The notes: generated from the letters alone by a model not told the origin. DNA of 64,000 bases from Neocallimastix lanati (nom. inval.) (GCA_016946835.1 JACVTC010000210.1:1-64000); one strand, 5' to 3'. Shown: positions 20,100-34,199, counted from the stretch's first letter. Translations and numbers: made by a program.

Positions 20100-20720
20100 A
20101 TTTTAGTTTTTAAGTACAATAAAATCACAAATTTCAAATAATCAATACAGTACATTCATTAAAAAAAATAATTCAGTTATAGTGCATGATAATACTTCTA
20201 ATGTAAACAGAAGTAATCAATTTCAACTTTATCAAAACTTCACTAATAGAGAAGATGAATTTGAAAATACAACACCATTTTTAGAAAAAAAATAATTAAG
20301 ATAACATAAATGAATTTGTAGAAAAATCAAAATTAATGAATATTTCTAATATAGATAAAAATAATCAATTAATGTTGATAATGCAATTGAAGTTAATGAT
20401 GATAAAACATTTATAGATGGAAAAAAGATATCAAAATCTAATAACAACAGCAATGAAAATACCCAAACGATGAAAGAATGTGAAGAAGACTTACCGGCAG
20501 TAAGAAAGAGACCAACGAATATTCAACCTGATAGAGAAATTATAAATAACATCGAAGCAATCTATGAAATGGTACATTAAATATTAGTACCAATTAATAT
20601 ATTATTTATATTTAATATTTTATTAAATTAATTATTAATAGATACAAATATGGAAACCAATATTCTGAATATATTAATCAAGCAAAAGTTCTATTTACAA
20701 ATATGGAGATGGTAATAAAA
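20100..20720 (+). pseudogene. Possible decayed coding sequence, unrecognised
   Basis: The plus strand shows Asn/Ser/Glu-rich readable stretches broken by frame changes: about 20170-20300, then 20380-20573 ending in a Pro-containing segment (DLPAVRKRPTNIQPDREI) whose codons look gene-like. An intron-like gap (gtacat...ttaatag, 20573-20640) leads to KYGNQYSEYINQAKVLF up to about 20712. I do not recognise a family. It may be a dead gene or chance. Confidence 0.25.
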
Positions 20721-20803
20721 TTAATATTTAATTTAATCCTTTTTATATAATAAGAAACAACCTGGCTTTCTTGAAAAAAATTATTGAATATATAATATAG
20801 TAG

Positions 20804-20835
<32 letters not shown>

Positions 20836-21796
20836 TGGTAATCAAAACTATTAACTATTAATATTTATTTATATTTATTTATTTATTTATTTATTTATTA
20901 AAAGCTACTATTGATATTTTAATTTTATATTAATAAAATTAAATAATAGAAAAAAAATCTTTTGAACTCTATTAAAATTAATTTTTATTATTAAGCAAAA
21001 TACAAAATAAATTCAACATATTATAACCATCGTATTATAACTATCAAATCTTATTATAATAATTAATATGTTTTAGTTTTAAATATTAAATAATTTAATA
21101 AAGTATTTAAGAAATTATTTATTTAATAAAATAATATTGATTAATAATAAAATATTTGTTAAAAATGAAAAAAATAAATACAATAAAATGATATTCCATT
21201 TTTTTCTGGTTTTAATTATTTGATTTAGTCATCTTTTTTTACAAAAATAATTTACCTAATATAAAAATAATTATAATTTATTATAAATTGAAATAATTAT
21301 TAATTAGTTTATATTTTAATATATTACTAATTAAAAAAAATTATAATTTAATTTATGATTTTCAAAATTTAATTATATTATTATTAATAATAATCATAAT
21401 CATACTAATATTTAATGAATATAATAGAAAATATTTTAAAAAATTTAAAATATTTTTTTTTATTAAAAATAAAATAATACAATAAAAAGTAAAATAATAA
21501 ATTCATATTAACTGATCTTTTATCCATCATAACATTATTTTTAATTAATTATTATTTTTTTTTTTAATTTTTTTATATCGTAAAAATCCTTTTATATAAT
21601 TCTAGTGAGTATTTAAAATAAAATTATAAATTTAAAATAATGATAAAAAATGAAAAATTCTCTATGTATATATATTTTGAAATCATTATGTATATTAATA
21701 ATTTTAAAAATCTAATATAATATATTTTTGTACGTTTTCAAAATGAAACTATTGAAAGAATAAAATAATCATAATCTAATAGAATAATTTAGAAAA
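20721..21796. other. No gene; AT-rich intergenic upstream of the proteasome gene
   Basis: Homopolymers (A run at about 20806-20829) and long A/T stretches. The last 60 bases before the start codon are T-poor and A-rich, as in other leaders in this genome. No specific promoter element identified. Confidence 0.5.
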
Positions 21797-22298
21797 ATGA
21801 GTGATCGTTATTCATTCTCTTTAACTACTTTCTCACCTTCAGGTAAATTAGGTCAAATTGAATACGCCCTTAATGCTGTAAAGCAAGGTGTCACAAGTAT
21901 TGGTATTAAAGGTAATCAATTGTCTATTATAATTATATTTTATAAAATGAAATATTAGAAGAAAAATGTAATTTTCCATAAATTTTATATTTAGTTAAAG
22001 AATAAAAATAAATAAAAATATAATTGATTATAAATAGATTATATTGATAATAAAATTTCAAGTTAGAATTTTTATGATCAAAAATATTATTTTAAAAACA
22101 ATTTTATTTAAAATTTAATAATAATTTGAAATGAAGCAAATAAAATAAAACAAATAACAATAAAATGTTTAAAAATAAATTTCAAAAAAATAATATAAAT
22201 AATATATGATGTAATTTTTTATAATTATTCATTGATTATTATATTGACATTAAAATAATAAAATAATATTTAACATGCAACAAATAACTTTCAAATAA

Positions 22299-22330
<32 letters not shown>

Positions 22331-23428
22331 AACACTATTGAAATATTGTTTATTATTAATTCATGAAAGTTCATAATAAAATTCTAAAAATTTATTATTA
22401 TTAAATTTAAATATAATATTAATATTAATATAATTTAGCAACTAATGGTGTTGTCATTGCAACTGAAAAAAAGAGTCCATCTACTCTTGTTGATGAAACC
22501 ACAGTAGAAAAGATTTCACTTATTACTGATGACATTGGTATAGTTTATTCTGGTATGGGTCCAGACGCTCGTGTTTTAGTTGGTAAAGCTAGAAAAGCTG
22601 CTCAAAAATATAAGCGTTTATATAATGAAAACCCACCAGTTAATATGTTAGTTAAAGAGGTTGCTTTAATTATGCAAGAATATACTCAAAGCGGGTAAAT
22701 ATATATAAATTTTAATAATAAAATAATATAATAATGAAATAATAGAAGTATAATTAAATAATAATAAAATTCAATTACCAATAAAGCTGAATTATAAAAT
22801 TAAATTTATATATTTTCTACCTCTAAACATATAAAAATTTAAAGTGGTGTTAGACCATTTGGTGTTTCATTATTAGTTGCAGGTTACGATAGTAATGGTC
22901 CATCTTTATATCAAGTTGATCCTTCTGGTTCATACTGGCCATGGAAGGCTACTGCTATTGGAAAGAACATGATTAGTGCTAAAACTTTCTTAGAAAAAAG
23001 GTAAATTGAATTATTTAAATAAGTAATTTAATGTATCCAAATTTTTATAACTATTTATATTTTATATATATACATAAAATTGCGAATTAATTTTTGTTAA
23101 ATATATATTATTATTTTTTTTTTTTGTAAAAAAATTATATTGTTTTGTGTCAAAAAATCATTCTTCTCTGTTTATATAATCAATAAAAATTAAAATTTCG
23201 TTTATATAATGAAGATATAATGAAAACTTAGAATTAGAAGATGCTGTTCATACTGCAATCTTAACATTAAAGGAAGGTTATGAAGGACAAATGACAGAAA
23301 ATACTGTTGAAATTGGTATTTCTCAAATGGAGGATGTCATTGATACTCGTGGTAATCATGTTACTGTTCCAAGATTCAACAAATTATCACCAGCTGAAGT
23401 TAAAGATTATCTTGCCAACGTTGCTTAA
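21797..23428 (+). CDS. PSMA2: 20S proteasome subunit alpha type-2
   Basis: Four exons give 246 residues: 21797-21911, 22439-22694, 22845-23000 and 23215-23428, with GT-AG junctions in phase throughout (741 nt). The N-terminus has the alpha-subunit signature [20 protein letters not shown], whose N-terminal extension and first helix form the gate and contact the 19S cap. [39 protein letters not shown] and KATAIGKN follow at the family positions, and the end [10 protein letters not shown] matches the usual alpha-2 C-terminus. Alpha subunits are not catalytic; this one belongs to the outer ring of the cytosolic and nuclear proteasome. Human alpha-2 has 234 residues, so the length is normal. The first intron is 527 bp and the others about 150-215 bp. 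Confidence 0.95.
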
Positions 23429-24079
23429 ATTGAAATATCCAAAATTTAAAAACAGATTAATAAACAAGTAAATAAAATACACAACAATAACAAAAAAAAA
23501 AAAAAAAAAAAATAAGCTATTAATTACAATGAAAATAAAATTCAAGAAAAATAATGATAGTAATAATAATTAATATTATATTAATATATTAATATTATGT
23601 ATTATTAATATAAATAAATAAGCAAATAACATTTAAAATATATATATACAATAATTACAATTTTATATAAGAAAAAATTTAAAAAAAAATAAAAAAAAAA
23701 AAAATCAGTAATATCAATAATAATAAAAATGAAATGAAATAAAGTAAAATAAAATAAAATAAAATAAAATAAAATAAAATAAAAAAAAATTTTTTTATAA
23801 GATATACTTTTATATTAATTAAAGGGAATAAGTTAATAAATTAAATTCTATTTATTTGAATATTTTTTTTAATATTATTAATAAACAAATACATTAAAAT
23901 TTATTCTATTTAAAATTTTATGAAAGATTTTTATTCTATTAATATATTTATTAACTTTTTTCTTTCTTTGTTTTTAATTTTTAGTTTTGTAATTATTTTT
24001 ATTTTTTATTGAATTAAATTTCGAAAAATATGAAATTATTAATTTTTATTTAAGAAATTTTTAATTTTTTTTTTTTTTT
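23429..24079. other. No gene; convergent 3' flanks of proteasome and SWEET genes
   Basis: Holds A- and T-tracts and an (AAAAT)n run near 23740-23785. The genes on both sides end into it, so it contains both 3' ends. Confidence 0.6.
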
Positions 24080-24593
24080 TTAAGGTGAAACAGAAGTTGG
24101 TGATGATAATTCTGATTTTGGTGAGGATTCACCATCATATATTGGTAATTCTTGACTATTTCTTCTTGAACTTCTATGAAAAATAATAAAAAGAGCAAAT
24201 TGAATTGCTGCTGATACAACACCCATTCCATTAGGGAACCAGACATAAAAATCATTAAAGAAAAATCCATAGACAACCCAGAGAAAACCATTAATAAAAG
24301 AAGCAATAGTTAACAAAGGATTTAATGAACTACTATCTCTTGTCATAATAACTTCTCTCATTGAAGTTAATGGTGAAACATACATAGCACATAAAACAAT
24401 AATAGTAATTACTCCCATACAATTTTTTGCTGCTTCATAATTATCTTTTAAAAATATGAATGAAGCTGCAGCTCCTGCAATATTCAAAAAAGTAAATCCA
24501 ATTAATGTAATAGCCGATAATTTAAATTGTTTAGGACTAAGTTTAGATGAAAGTAATACCATTGTATAATATTCTCCTAATAAAATTCTGTTT

Positions 24594-24624
<31 letters not shown>

Positions 24625-25414
24625 GGCGATATTTATTTAATTTATCATTTTTATTATTAGCATTGTTTTTATTATTATTATTACCAAATTATAATTTCAT
24701 TATATGTCATTTATTGATATCATTAATATAATTAAAAATAAAAAATAAAAAAAAAAAAAAAAAAGTTGTTACAATTTTTTTTTTTAATATAGTAATATAA
24801 TATTAAATATATATTATTAAAAATTGTTAATATAATAAATATTATAAATAGAATTACCCTCCTAAATTTGGCCTATTCGATAACAATAATAATAATTTTA
24901 TAATAATGATAATAATAATAATAAAATAATATAATAATAAATTATTAATTCAGTTATAACTTTATATTTATTTATTAATTTATTAATTAATTTTTTTTTT
25001 TTTTATATTTGTAATAATATACCAAAATGTCCAATGATTATGAATAACAAAGGAATAAAGACTCCAACATAAGCAATTACATATAATCATTACACTTGGT
25101 ATTGGATTAATATTACATGGCCCATTACTATTTTTCAATGTTTGTATTTCTTTAAACGGACTAAAAAATATAAAATATCTATATTATTTTTACATATAAT
25201 AAATTTCATACATATTAAAATATATTAAAATAAAATAAGTCTCTCATATTTATTATCTTCATATAATTATTATCATTTATTGAAGTTAATTTAAATAGAA
25301 ATTGTATTATAATATAATAATTAAAAATACTAGTATTATTTACGAGGTTACTATTCCACATAGAGGAAAAATAGTCTCTGTAATAATTTCACAAGCTCTA
25401 CTGTTACACTCCAT
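24080..25414 (-). CDS. SWEET-family sugar transporter (copy 1), with a 15-nt microexon
   Basis: Four exons on the minus strand: 25344-25414, 25023-25160, 24858-24872 (15 nt) and 24080-24587, all GT-AG. They total 732 nt and 243 residues. The protein has seven hydrophobic segments arranged as two MtN3 triple-helix bundles: first SPFKEIQTLK with NINPIPSVMIICNCLCWSLY, second SPLTSMREVI with LNPLLTIASFINGFLWVVYG. The paired Pro/Asn positions of SWEETs are visible. SWEETs are bidirectional uniporters for mono- or disaccharides in plasma or vacuolar membranes. The Ser/Pro-rich C-terminus is cytosolic. Exons 2 and 3 correspond to a single exon in the paralog at 28019; the microexon supplies PNLGG. 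Substrate cannot be told from sequence. Confidence 0.9.
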
Positions 25415-25835
25415 ACCAATATTTAGTTTTATTAGTTATATTAAAAAAAAAAAAAAATAAAAAATATAAATTTTAAATAAAAATTAATATAAATAAAAAT
25501 AAAAAATAAAACAAAAAAAAATTAACTTTCAATAATTTTATAAAAATCTCCAAAATGATAAATATAGAATTTATATTTTACCTTTTCTTTTTTATTGAAA
25601 AAGTCTATTAAATAATGAAAATTTTAAATTATATAATATTTATGTATTGATCGATTGATTGATTTATATATTTATAAATTATTTATATTTTTAAATGTCT
25701 ATACAATTATATAATTTTTATATTTATATATATATATATGTATAAATTTGCTTTTATTTAATAAAAAAATAAAATTATATATTTATTCATTATTATAGTT
25801 ATTATTATTAATAAGATGTTTATTTATTTAATATA
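25415..25835. other. No gene; upstream flank of SWEET copy 1
   Basis: AT-rich, with gattgattgattt and poly(AT) runs. The promoter of the minus-strand SWEET gene should be here, but no element stands out. Confidence 0.45.
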
Positions 25836-26002
25836 TGTTAAGAATCAGGAATTTATGGTTTATACTTAGGTCAATTTTATTAATATATTTTATGATAAAG
25901 AATTACTAGCACTTAAAATTATTCAAAACTAAATAATTTTATATTACAATATGTTTCAATACATTTGTAGCTAAATTTTCATATATTTCACATATTCTAA
26001 CA
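25836..26002 (-). repeat. LTR of the TGTTAGAATATG family, minus orientation
   Basis: 167 bp; its complement begins TGTTAGAATATGTGAAATAT and ends TTCTTAACA like the copies at 18086 and 35312. Confidence 0.75.
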
Positions 26003-27147
26003 TTCTCCCGTAAACCCAGTTATTCTATATTGAATAAATTGGTTCATTGATGAATATGTGTTTATAAATTTATCCTATTTTTATAATATTAACTTGATAT
26101 TATTAAACTATTATTTATTTCTATTATAAATTAACCTTAATTTTACATGAATAAAATAATTTTACATTATATTAATTTCTTTAATTCTATTTAAAAATTG
26201 TAAAAATAATTACTTAAATATGTTAATAATATAATAATTTCCCCCTAAAACTAAGTATTTAATATTATTACACCATTTATATTAGATGTATCTAAAACAT
26301 CTCTTACAATATATGATTTATATATATGATGGAAACCTTTCTCTTGAAGGGTGATATTACACCATCTTAATTTGTGTGAATACTTCTTATATATTGGGTT
26401 TTACATCATTTTTAATTATAATCCGCTTTGAAGATAAACACTTATTTTTATATATTATTGCATTGTAGTTTTAGCAATAACTATTAACATAAATGTTAAT
26501 TACATATTGGTGTACTTGATAAAATATAATCTTTGGTATTAAAATTGATTATATTTATAACTAATTATATTATTCTAGCCATTTAAACTTATTAGTAAAT
26601 AAATAATACAAATTATTTCATAAAATGATTTAATATTTCAGTAAATTTCTTTTTGAGGACTGATTGTCTCTAATTTTCTCTATTTATTTTATTTTTATTC
26701 ATTTATAAAAAAAAAAAGGTTGTTAATAATCAGCATAAAGAATCAGTTAAATAACTTTCCTTTAATATTTTATGTTCTTTATTTTATTTTGCTTATTTCC
26801 CCCTTAAATCCAGATTTCTGAGATATTTTTTCATCATTAAAATATTAATTATTGATTACTAAGTATACATCCAATATTAATAGTACAATAATATTAAATT
26901 AGTTATAGAGAGAAGCTATTAGATTACTTATATATTTAAGAAATTATAGTAAAATTTAAATCCAATTTAAAGAATAAATAAAATGTAAAAATTATTTTAT
27001 TCATGTAATATAGAATGTTAATTTAGAATAGAAATGACTAATAGTTTAATAATATCAAATTAATATTATAAAATAAGACAATTTTGTATACATATATTCA
27101 CCAGTAAAATAATTTATTCATTATGGAATAATTAGGTATAAGTAGGA

Positions 27148-27311
27148 ATATATAAATATAATGTTATGAGTATGAGATTAATGTAATAAAATGTAATGAC
27201 ATTATTGTATTAGTACAAAAGCATTTAAGAATAATTTAAAAGCTAAATCTTTATAATCAAATATATTAATAAAGTTGATATAATATAAACTCATTAATTC
27301 CTAACTCAACA
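27148..27311 (+). repeat. LTR of the TGTTAGAATATG family, plus orientation, 5' end eroded
   Basis: Shares tatgagattaatgtaataaa and aatatattaataaagttga with the intact LTR at 35312 and ends cctaactcaaca. The first 15-20 bases are degenerate. Confidence 0.7.
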
Positions 27312-28018
<707 letters not shown>

Positions 28019-29067
28019 TTAAACTATATTTGATATGTCCTTTTCAGAAAGTTCAGAAGGTTGAAGGGTAATGCCTGAAACATCAGTTTCAGTTTCATAA
28101 TTGTCTTTATTTACTGAACTATATGATTGTGCTTCATTAACGTCAGTTCCAGTTGTTGATTTTCTTGGGAAAATTAAGAAGAGAAGAAATTGAATAACTG
28201 CAGAAAACGTACCAACAGCATTTGGAAACCAAATAAAGAAATCATTAATGAATACACCATATGCAGTCCAAAAAACACCATTTATTAATAATGCTACAGT
28301 CATTATAAAATTAATTGAACTACTGTTTCTTGTATGAATAACCTCATACATTGTTGTTAGTGGTGAACCGTATATACCACAAAGAATAACAATACCTATA
28401 ATACCCATACTATTTTTGGCTGCTTCATAATTATCATCAAAAAGAATAAAAGCTAAAGCTCCTCCAATGAGACATAATAAAGTAAATCCAAGCAAAACAG
28501 TAGTGGACATATTCCATACTCTTGGCTTAAGTTTTGCAGAATATATTATAGCAACATAGTATAATCCTAATATAACACTTATTATAATATTATTAAAATA
28601 TCAATAATAAAAAATTATATATATATAAATATAAAAAACAAAAAAACAATAATAATAATAACAAATACAATGTATTTCAATTAGTTTATTTTATTTTAAA
28701 TGTATATATTGTTAAAATAATTTACCCTCCAAAATTTGGCCAGTAATTCCAATGATTATGAATTGTAAATGAATATAGAGTTTGACTAAGACAGTTACAG
28801 AAAACCATAATACTTGGAATAGGATTCATAGTACATTCACCAGTTTTTTTTCTTAAAGCTTGAATTTCTTTAAGTGGACTTAAAAAAATAAAATAACTAT
28901 AATTATACATAAATATTAAAAATTTATACATATTTTATTTTTTAATTATATAGAATAATTAAATGAAATATTTAAAATAAAAATAATAATTACGCTGTTA
29001 TTATTCCTAACAAAGGACATACTGTTTCTGTAATTATTTCACAAGTTTTATTACTGCATTCTACCAT
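28019..29067 (-). CDS. SWEET-family sugar transporter (copy 2)
   Basis: Three minus-strand exons, 28994-29067, 28726-28878 and 28019-28577, GT-AG and in phase, total 786 nt and 261 residues. The N-terminus MVECSNKTCEIITETVCPL parallels copy 1. The first MtN3 repeat has APLKEIQALRKKTGE and NPIPSIMVFCNCLSQTLYS; the second has GSPLTTMYEVIHTRNSSSIN and GVFWTAYG. The seven membrane segments are complete. The C-terminal tail of about 55 residues is Ser/Thr/Glu-rich and longer than in copy 1. Tandem orientation and shared residues show duplication; the intervening 2.6 kb is filled by a retroelement pair and a TTA array. It is expected to be a facilitative sugar carrier. Confidence 0.92.
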
Positions 29068-29153
29068 TTTAAATATTATTTCTTTATTATGAAATTAATG
29101 ATTAAATAAAAATTAAAAAAAAAAAAAAAAAAAACTTTTTGAAATTATTAATC

Positions 29154-29190
<37 letters not shown>

Positions 29191-29819
29191 TTTATTATAT
29201 AATTATTGATTTAATAATAAAAAAAATAAAGATCTTATTACTTATAATAAATACGAATTAAATAAAAAAAATAATAATATAAAAATTATTTATTCAAAAA
29301 TAATATATTTATACCAAAAAAATTTTAAAACGCTTTTTTAATTATAATAGAAAATTTAATGTTGACATTACTTTAATTAATTTATAAATAATCCAGAAAT
29401 AGTAGTAACATATATAGTATCACATAATATTTATGAAAGATATATATAAAATATATCTTATTACGGTAATTATATATTATAATAAATTAATAAAGATCTT
29501 CCAAAATTAAATAAAATTAATAAATGAAACTACATATTTAACGGTCTATATTAAATTTATCAATAATTAAAAAAAAAATATATATATATATATATATATT
29601 TATTTACTATATAAAACATGTGTAATATAATTTACTATCTATATATAAATTTTGTATATGTAAAATTTTGTTTGTAATATATTCATATACATATAGTATA
29701 ATAATATTTCATCAGAATAAATAAATAGATTATATAAATTATAATTATTAAAAACAAAAAATATTGTTGATTGATAATATAATTATTTTATTAATAATTA
29801 AATAATAACACTTAACAAT
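29068..29819. other. No gene; upstream flank of SWEET copy 2
   Basis: An (AAT)n run at about 29155-29190 and (AT)n at about 29579-29600. No defined promoter element. Confidence 0.5.
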
Positions 29820-31492
29820 TAATTTCAAAATATATTTTGTTTTTTTATTTAAAAGGTCACTCATATATTTAATTTTACTTTTTATCTTAATATCATCAAA
29901 ATTTATATATAAAATATTTTCATTTTATATATTAAAAATATTAAATTTTTTTTTTATAAAGTATAATTTAAAGTGTTTATTTACCCTCATTTTATTTAAT
30001 AAATATGGTACAATAATAATTTATTATATAATTTTAATTAATTTATTTAAATATTTTTCATATTTTTAAAATTTTGTTGTACTTAATGCATATAAATATA
30101 AAATATTTTTATAATAAATAAATGGATTATTCAAAATTCTAGAGCAAATGAAGAGATTATTAAAAATATAATTATTATAATCCAAATAAATCTTTGATTG
30201 AGATATAATTTTTTTATTATAATGAATAAATATAATAGTAACACTTCATAGTTAATCATTAAATGAAAAATATTTTTCTTGGTTTACTTTTATTTAAAAG
30301 TTCACTCATAAATTTATTTTATATTTTTATTTCCTATATATTATAATAAAATAATAAAATTATATTTATATTTATATTTTCCATTAAATTTATTAAATTC
30401 TTTTAGTAAAAAAATAATTTAGAAGTGTTATCTTTACCCCACTTTATACAATAAATTTGGTACCAACTATTATTCATTTATTTAATTTTTAATTTATATA
30501 TAATTATGTATATATATATATATATAGAAAATATTTGAACTAAATACATATAAACATAGCATTAACATTTAACTAGAATATTGATTATATAAATTATAAT
30601 TATTAAAATCCATATGTTGAAAGAATTTTTTAAAAGAATTTTATATCATTTATTTTTTAATTTAAATTTTAACTTGATTCTTATTATGGAAATATAAACC
30701 AAGAACTATAACGTTCTTTTTTTAATTCTTTTGATAAATATCAAGGTAAGAAGTCTAGCAATATACCAACATAAAGCATAAAACTGTAAAAATTATGCAA
30801 TAAGCCTTGTGCAAAAAAGTTCTCATAGTATTTCTAATATTAATTGTTTCTTAGCCTTAATTATTACTAATTATTTAAGAAATAATTAAAATTATAGAAT
30901 AACTCAAAAAAAAAAAGTTGATTATTTGTTTCTTATCAAAAAATATAACTATTTATAATATTTAATTATTATTTAATTAAAATATATATAAAAAGTATGA
31001 ATTCATTATTTGTACTTACTTAATTATAACCTCTTTTTAGTATTTATATATATTTTTTAATATATCTATTTTAATATTTTATAATATTTTTTAGAAATAG
31101 TATTATAATTTTTTTTTAAAAAAAAAAATAACAATAATAATAATAATTTAAGTTTATATATTAAATTTATATATATGTTGTACTAAGTTTGTATATACAT
31201 ATAACGTACATATTTTTTTATTATATATTGAATTTTTAATATAACATCTACTAATATTACAACCTTCAAAGAAATTAATAAGATGTTTCATTTTAATCTT
31301 TGCTTCACTTTTTTTTTTTATTGCTATTATTTTTAAAATTAAGTAATACTCAACTAAAATAACGAATTCAATATAAAAAATTCTAAAAAACAAATTGATT
31401 ATATTATTGTTATTAAAATCTTATCAAATTGATGACATATAATTATTAAAATCAAACAAACTAATAAACAAAAATAAAATAAAATTGTTAAT

Positions 31493-31528
<36 letters not shown>

Positions 31529-32240
31529 AAATATAATTATTATTAATTAAATAATAATAATAATTTATATTTAATTCTTTAATTCTAACAAATTTTATTA
31601 TTTTTTTTCTTAGTTTACTTTTTTTATTTAATAGTACACTTTATATTTTTTTTTTATATATATATTTCCCATATATAATAATAATTTAAATATTTTCATT
31701 TCATATGAATAATACATTACATATATTAAATTCATAAAACTACTTCTTTAATATATTTTAAAAGTATCTTCTTTATCCCTTTGTATTTAACAAATAAAGT
31801 ACAAATATATAAAATGCTATTAGTAATGGCAAAATTCATATAATATATATAAAAAATTATTAATTTTGTATAAATTAACTTTTTATCTAATAAATTTATA
31901 TCTTTATTCATAATTTCTAGCCATGAATATTATTTAAAAATAAATGACTTTTAAATATAAATTTACATATTATAAAAATTATAGTCTATTTAATAAAAAA
32001 TTTATTAAAAAAAATTATATAATTAATAATCTATGGCTTTTTAATAATTTTATTAATATTTTTTTATAAATAAAAGTATGAATCAATTATTTGTATTTCA
32101 TAATAATTTCTTTTTTGTATTAATTTTATTTTAATATATTCTATTAAATTCATTATTAAATACATTAAATTTTTCTAATTTAAGTATTTTTTATAAGTGC
32201 TTTCTTTATCCCTTTTTATTTAATAAATATGGTAGAATTA
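29820..32240. repeat. Four decayed copies of a 160-240 bp AT-rich repeat
   Basis: Blocks near 29820-30015, 30255-30475, 31580-31815 and 32080-32240 share the same order of phrases. First comes a ttagtttacttttttattta-like start, then aaaaggtcactcata, and then a terminal box of the form cttta(t/c)cc followed by tttatttaataaatatggtac. They are too diverged to date or to assign to a family; no ORFs. Confidence 0.4.
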
Positions 32241-33069
32241 TATATAAATATTATTACTATTATTATTAATGGTAAAATTCAAATAATACATATAATTTTG
32301 ATATGAAATGAAAATAAAAACCTTAATTATTAATAAATTATTTTATTAATAATTACATAAAAATAAATCAATTAATCACTTGATTAATTATCATATGATT
32401 TATAAAATGATCCAGAAATAACGTGATATAAGATAAATTTATGTAATATCATAAATTTTCTAAAAATACATAAAATTAATGTAAACATAAAATTTATAAC
32501 ATAAATTTTATGTTATGTAAATATGTAAATAATTTATAAATTAATTAAGTTTTATTTTATTTCATTTTAATTATTTTTATTATATTTTTATTATATTTTT
32601 ATATGTTCTAATTATTATAAATATTTTATTATTTATATTATACTTTTTAATTCTTATTATTTTAAAATAGTTTATAATTAAAGAGTATTATATAAAGAAT
32701 ACTTTTTCTTTATATTTATTCTTTGTAATTTTGCAGTTTTGCAAATTGCCATTCTTTGCAATTCAAATAGTTAAAATTATAATAATAAATTGCCAAAATA
32801 AAAATATTTTATTAGTAAAATTAATTTAGTAATATTTAATATGAAGTTATAAAAATTATTAGTTATTTAAATAAATTTAAATTATAAAATAAATAAATAA
32901 ATATTTAATAAATAAGTAAATAAAATTATATTATATTAATAAATTTCATAAATAAATTATATAACTTCTCCCAGTAAGAGAGTGAACCAAGGTGTACTTT
33001 ATCAATTTACTATATTACTATTTTAGTATAAATTTCTTATTATCCATATATTTTTATCTTTGTATCCAT

Positions 33070-33100
<31 letters not shown>

Positions 33101-33446
33101 TTTATAAAAAAAAATAAAAATTTTTTATATATAATTAATAATTTCTTTGTGGCTTTTTTATCATTTATTATTAAGTATTTATTACAACAAATATAAAAGA
33201 TTTTAATTTATATATGTATACATAACTCCGTTCTTCATAGATATAAAAACAATTAATACATATCTAATATATATCATTACATAATTTTTATAATAAGAAA
33301 TTAATAATAAATAAATAAAGTATTAAAAACATAAAAAATTGATTTATAATTGTGTATTTAAATTTACATCATGTTTTAATATACAAAATCTTTTAAAATT
33401 TTTATCTTTTTATTTTACATGAAATTTTGTACCACTAATTTTTAAA
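32241..33446. other. No gene; AT-rich sequence
   Basis: Includes a tgccattctttgcaattc patch near 32745 and (AT)n near 33070-33090. Nothing coding. Confidence 0.45.
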
Positions 33447-33655
33447 TGTTAAGAGTCGTGAAATTTGGGTTTAATAATTATATCAACTTTATTAATATGT
33501 TTTAGGATAAAAAGTTACAAAGAGTAAATTATTTCAAATTACATGTTTTTATACTTATACAATGTGGCTTATACATTAATATATATATACAATATGTTTC
33601 AATACATAATAAATACATTTGAAGTTCATTTCTCATTATTTCACATATTCTAACA
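33447..33655 (-). repeat. Solo LTR of the TGTTAGAATATG family, minus orientation
   Basis: 209 bp. Its complement starts TGTTAGAATATGTGAAATAA, includes aagccacattgtataag and ends cacgactcttaaca. No internal region attached and no clear duplication. Confidence 0.7.
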
Positions 33656-33895
33656 TTTATTATTTAATTAGGTGGTATTTTTTATTTGATAACCTAAACA
33701 ATATTTACTGAATAAAAAGAGTTTATTAATATAATACATAGATATAAAACATTTAATAAACACCATTAAGGAAAATTAAAGCTTTTAAAAAATTTTTGAA
33801 ATAGACTTATAATTATTTTTTTGATATTATTGATATATTATTATATTACTCTATGTAAAAAGATATAATAATTATATATATAATAGTTACAATTT

Positions 33896-34170
33896 TTGAT
33901 TTTAGATTTTATTTTATTTAATTTAATTTTATTTCATTTTATTTCATTTTATTTCATTTTATTTCATTTTATTTTTTTAATACTTATCTCTTTTATATTA
34001 CTTCATTATTTATTATTTAATTTTATTTTTATTAATGCTTTATTCTCTCATACTACTTTACTATTTAATTTATTTATTCAATATATACTTTACATTTATA
34101 TTTCTACTATTAATTTTATTTATTTTATTTTATCTTTATTATTATATAATACTTTAATATTTATTTTATT
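33896..34170. repeat. Inverse-orientation copy of the MULE satellite
   Basis: Contains (ttttatttca)n. The complements of both spacer types found at 13741-15106 follow: attaatgctttattctctca with tactactttacta for type B, and atatactttacatttatatt with tctacta for type A. Confidence 0.7.
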
Positions 34171-34199
34171 TAAGATTTATAATCTTCACAATTAATTTT

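Larger units (their letters stand above)
25836..27311. mobile_element. Two LTR-element 3' ends arranged as a large imperfect inverted repeat
   Basis: 25836-26002 is a minus-orientation LTR (it reads ...cacatattctaaca at its right edge). Next to it are 26003-26018, whose complement is the purine-rich tgggtttacgggagaa. At the other end, about 27148-27311 is a plus-orientation LTR of the same family ending caaca. The internal flanks also match in inverse orientation: 26040-26290 against the complement of about 26865-27130, at roughly 70 percent by eye. It is therefore either two copies inserted tail to tail outward or a rearranged copy. No coding capacity was seen between the arms. Confidence 0.6.

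Noticed and set aside
24061-24306. 81-residue minus-strand ORF overlapping SWEET copy 1
   Set aside because: Shadow of the SWEET last exon in another frame.
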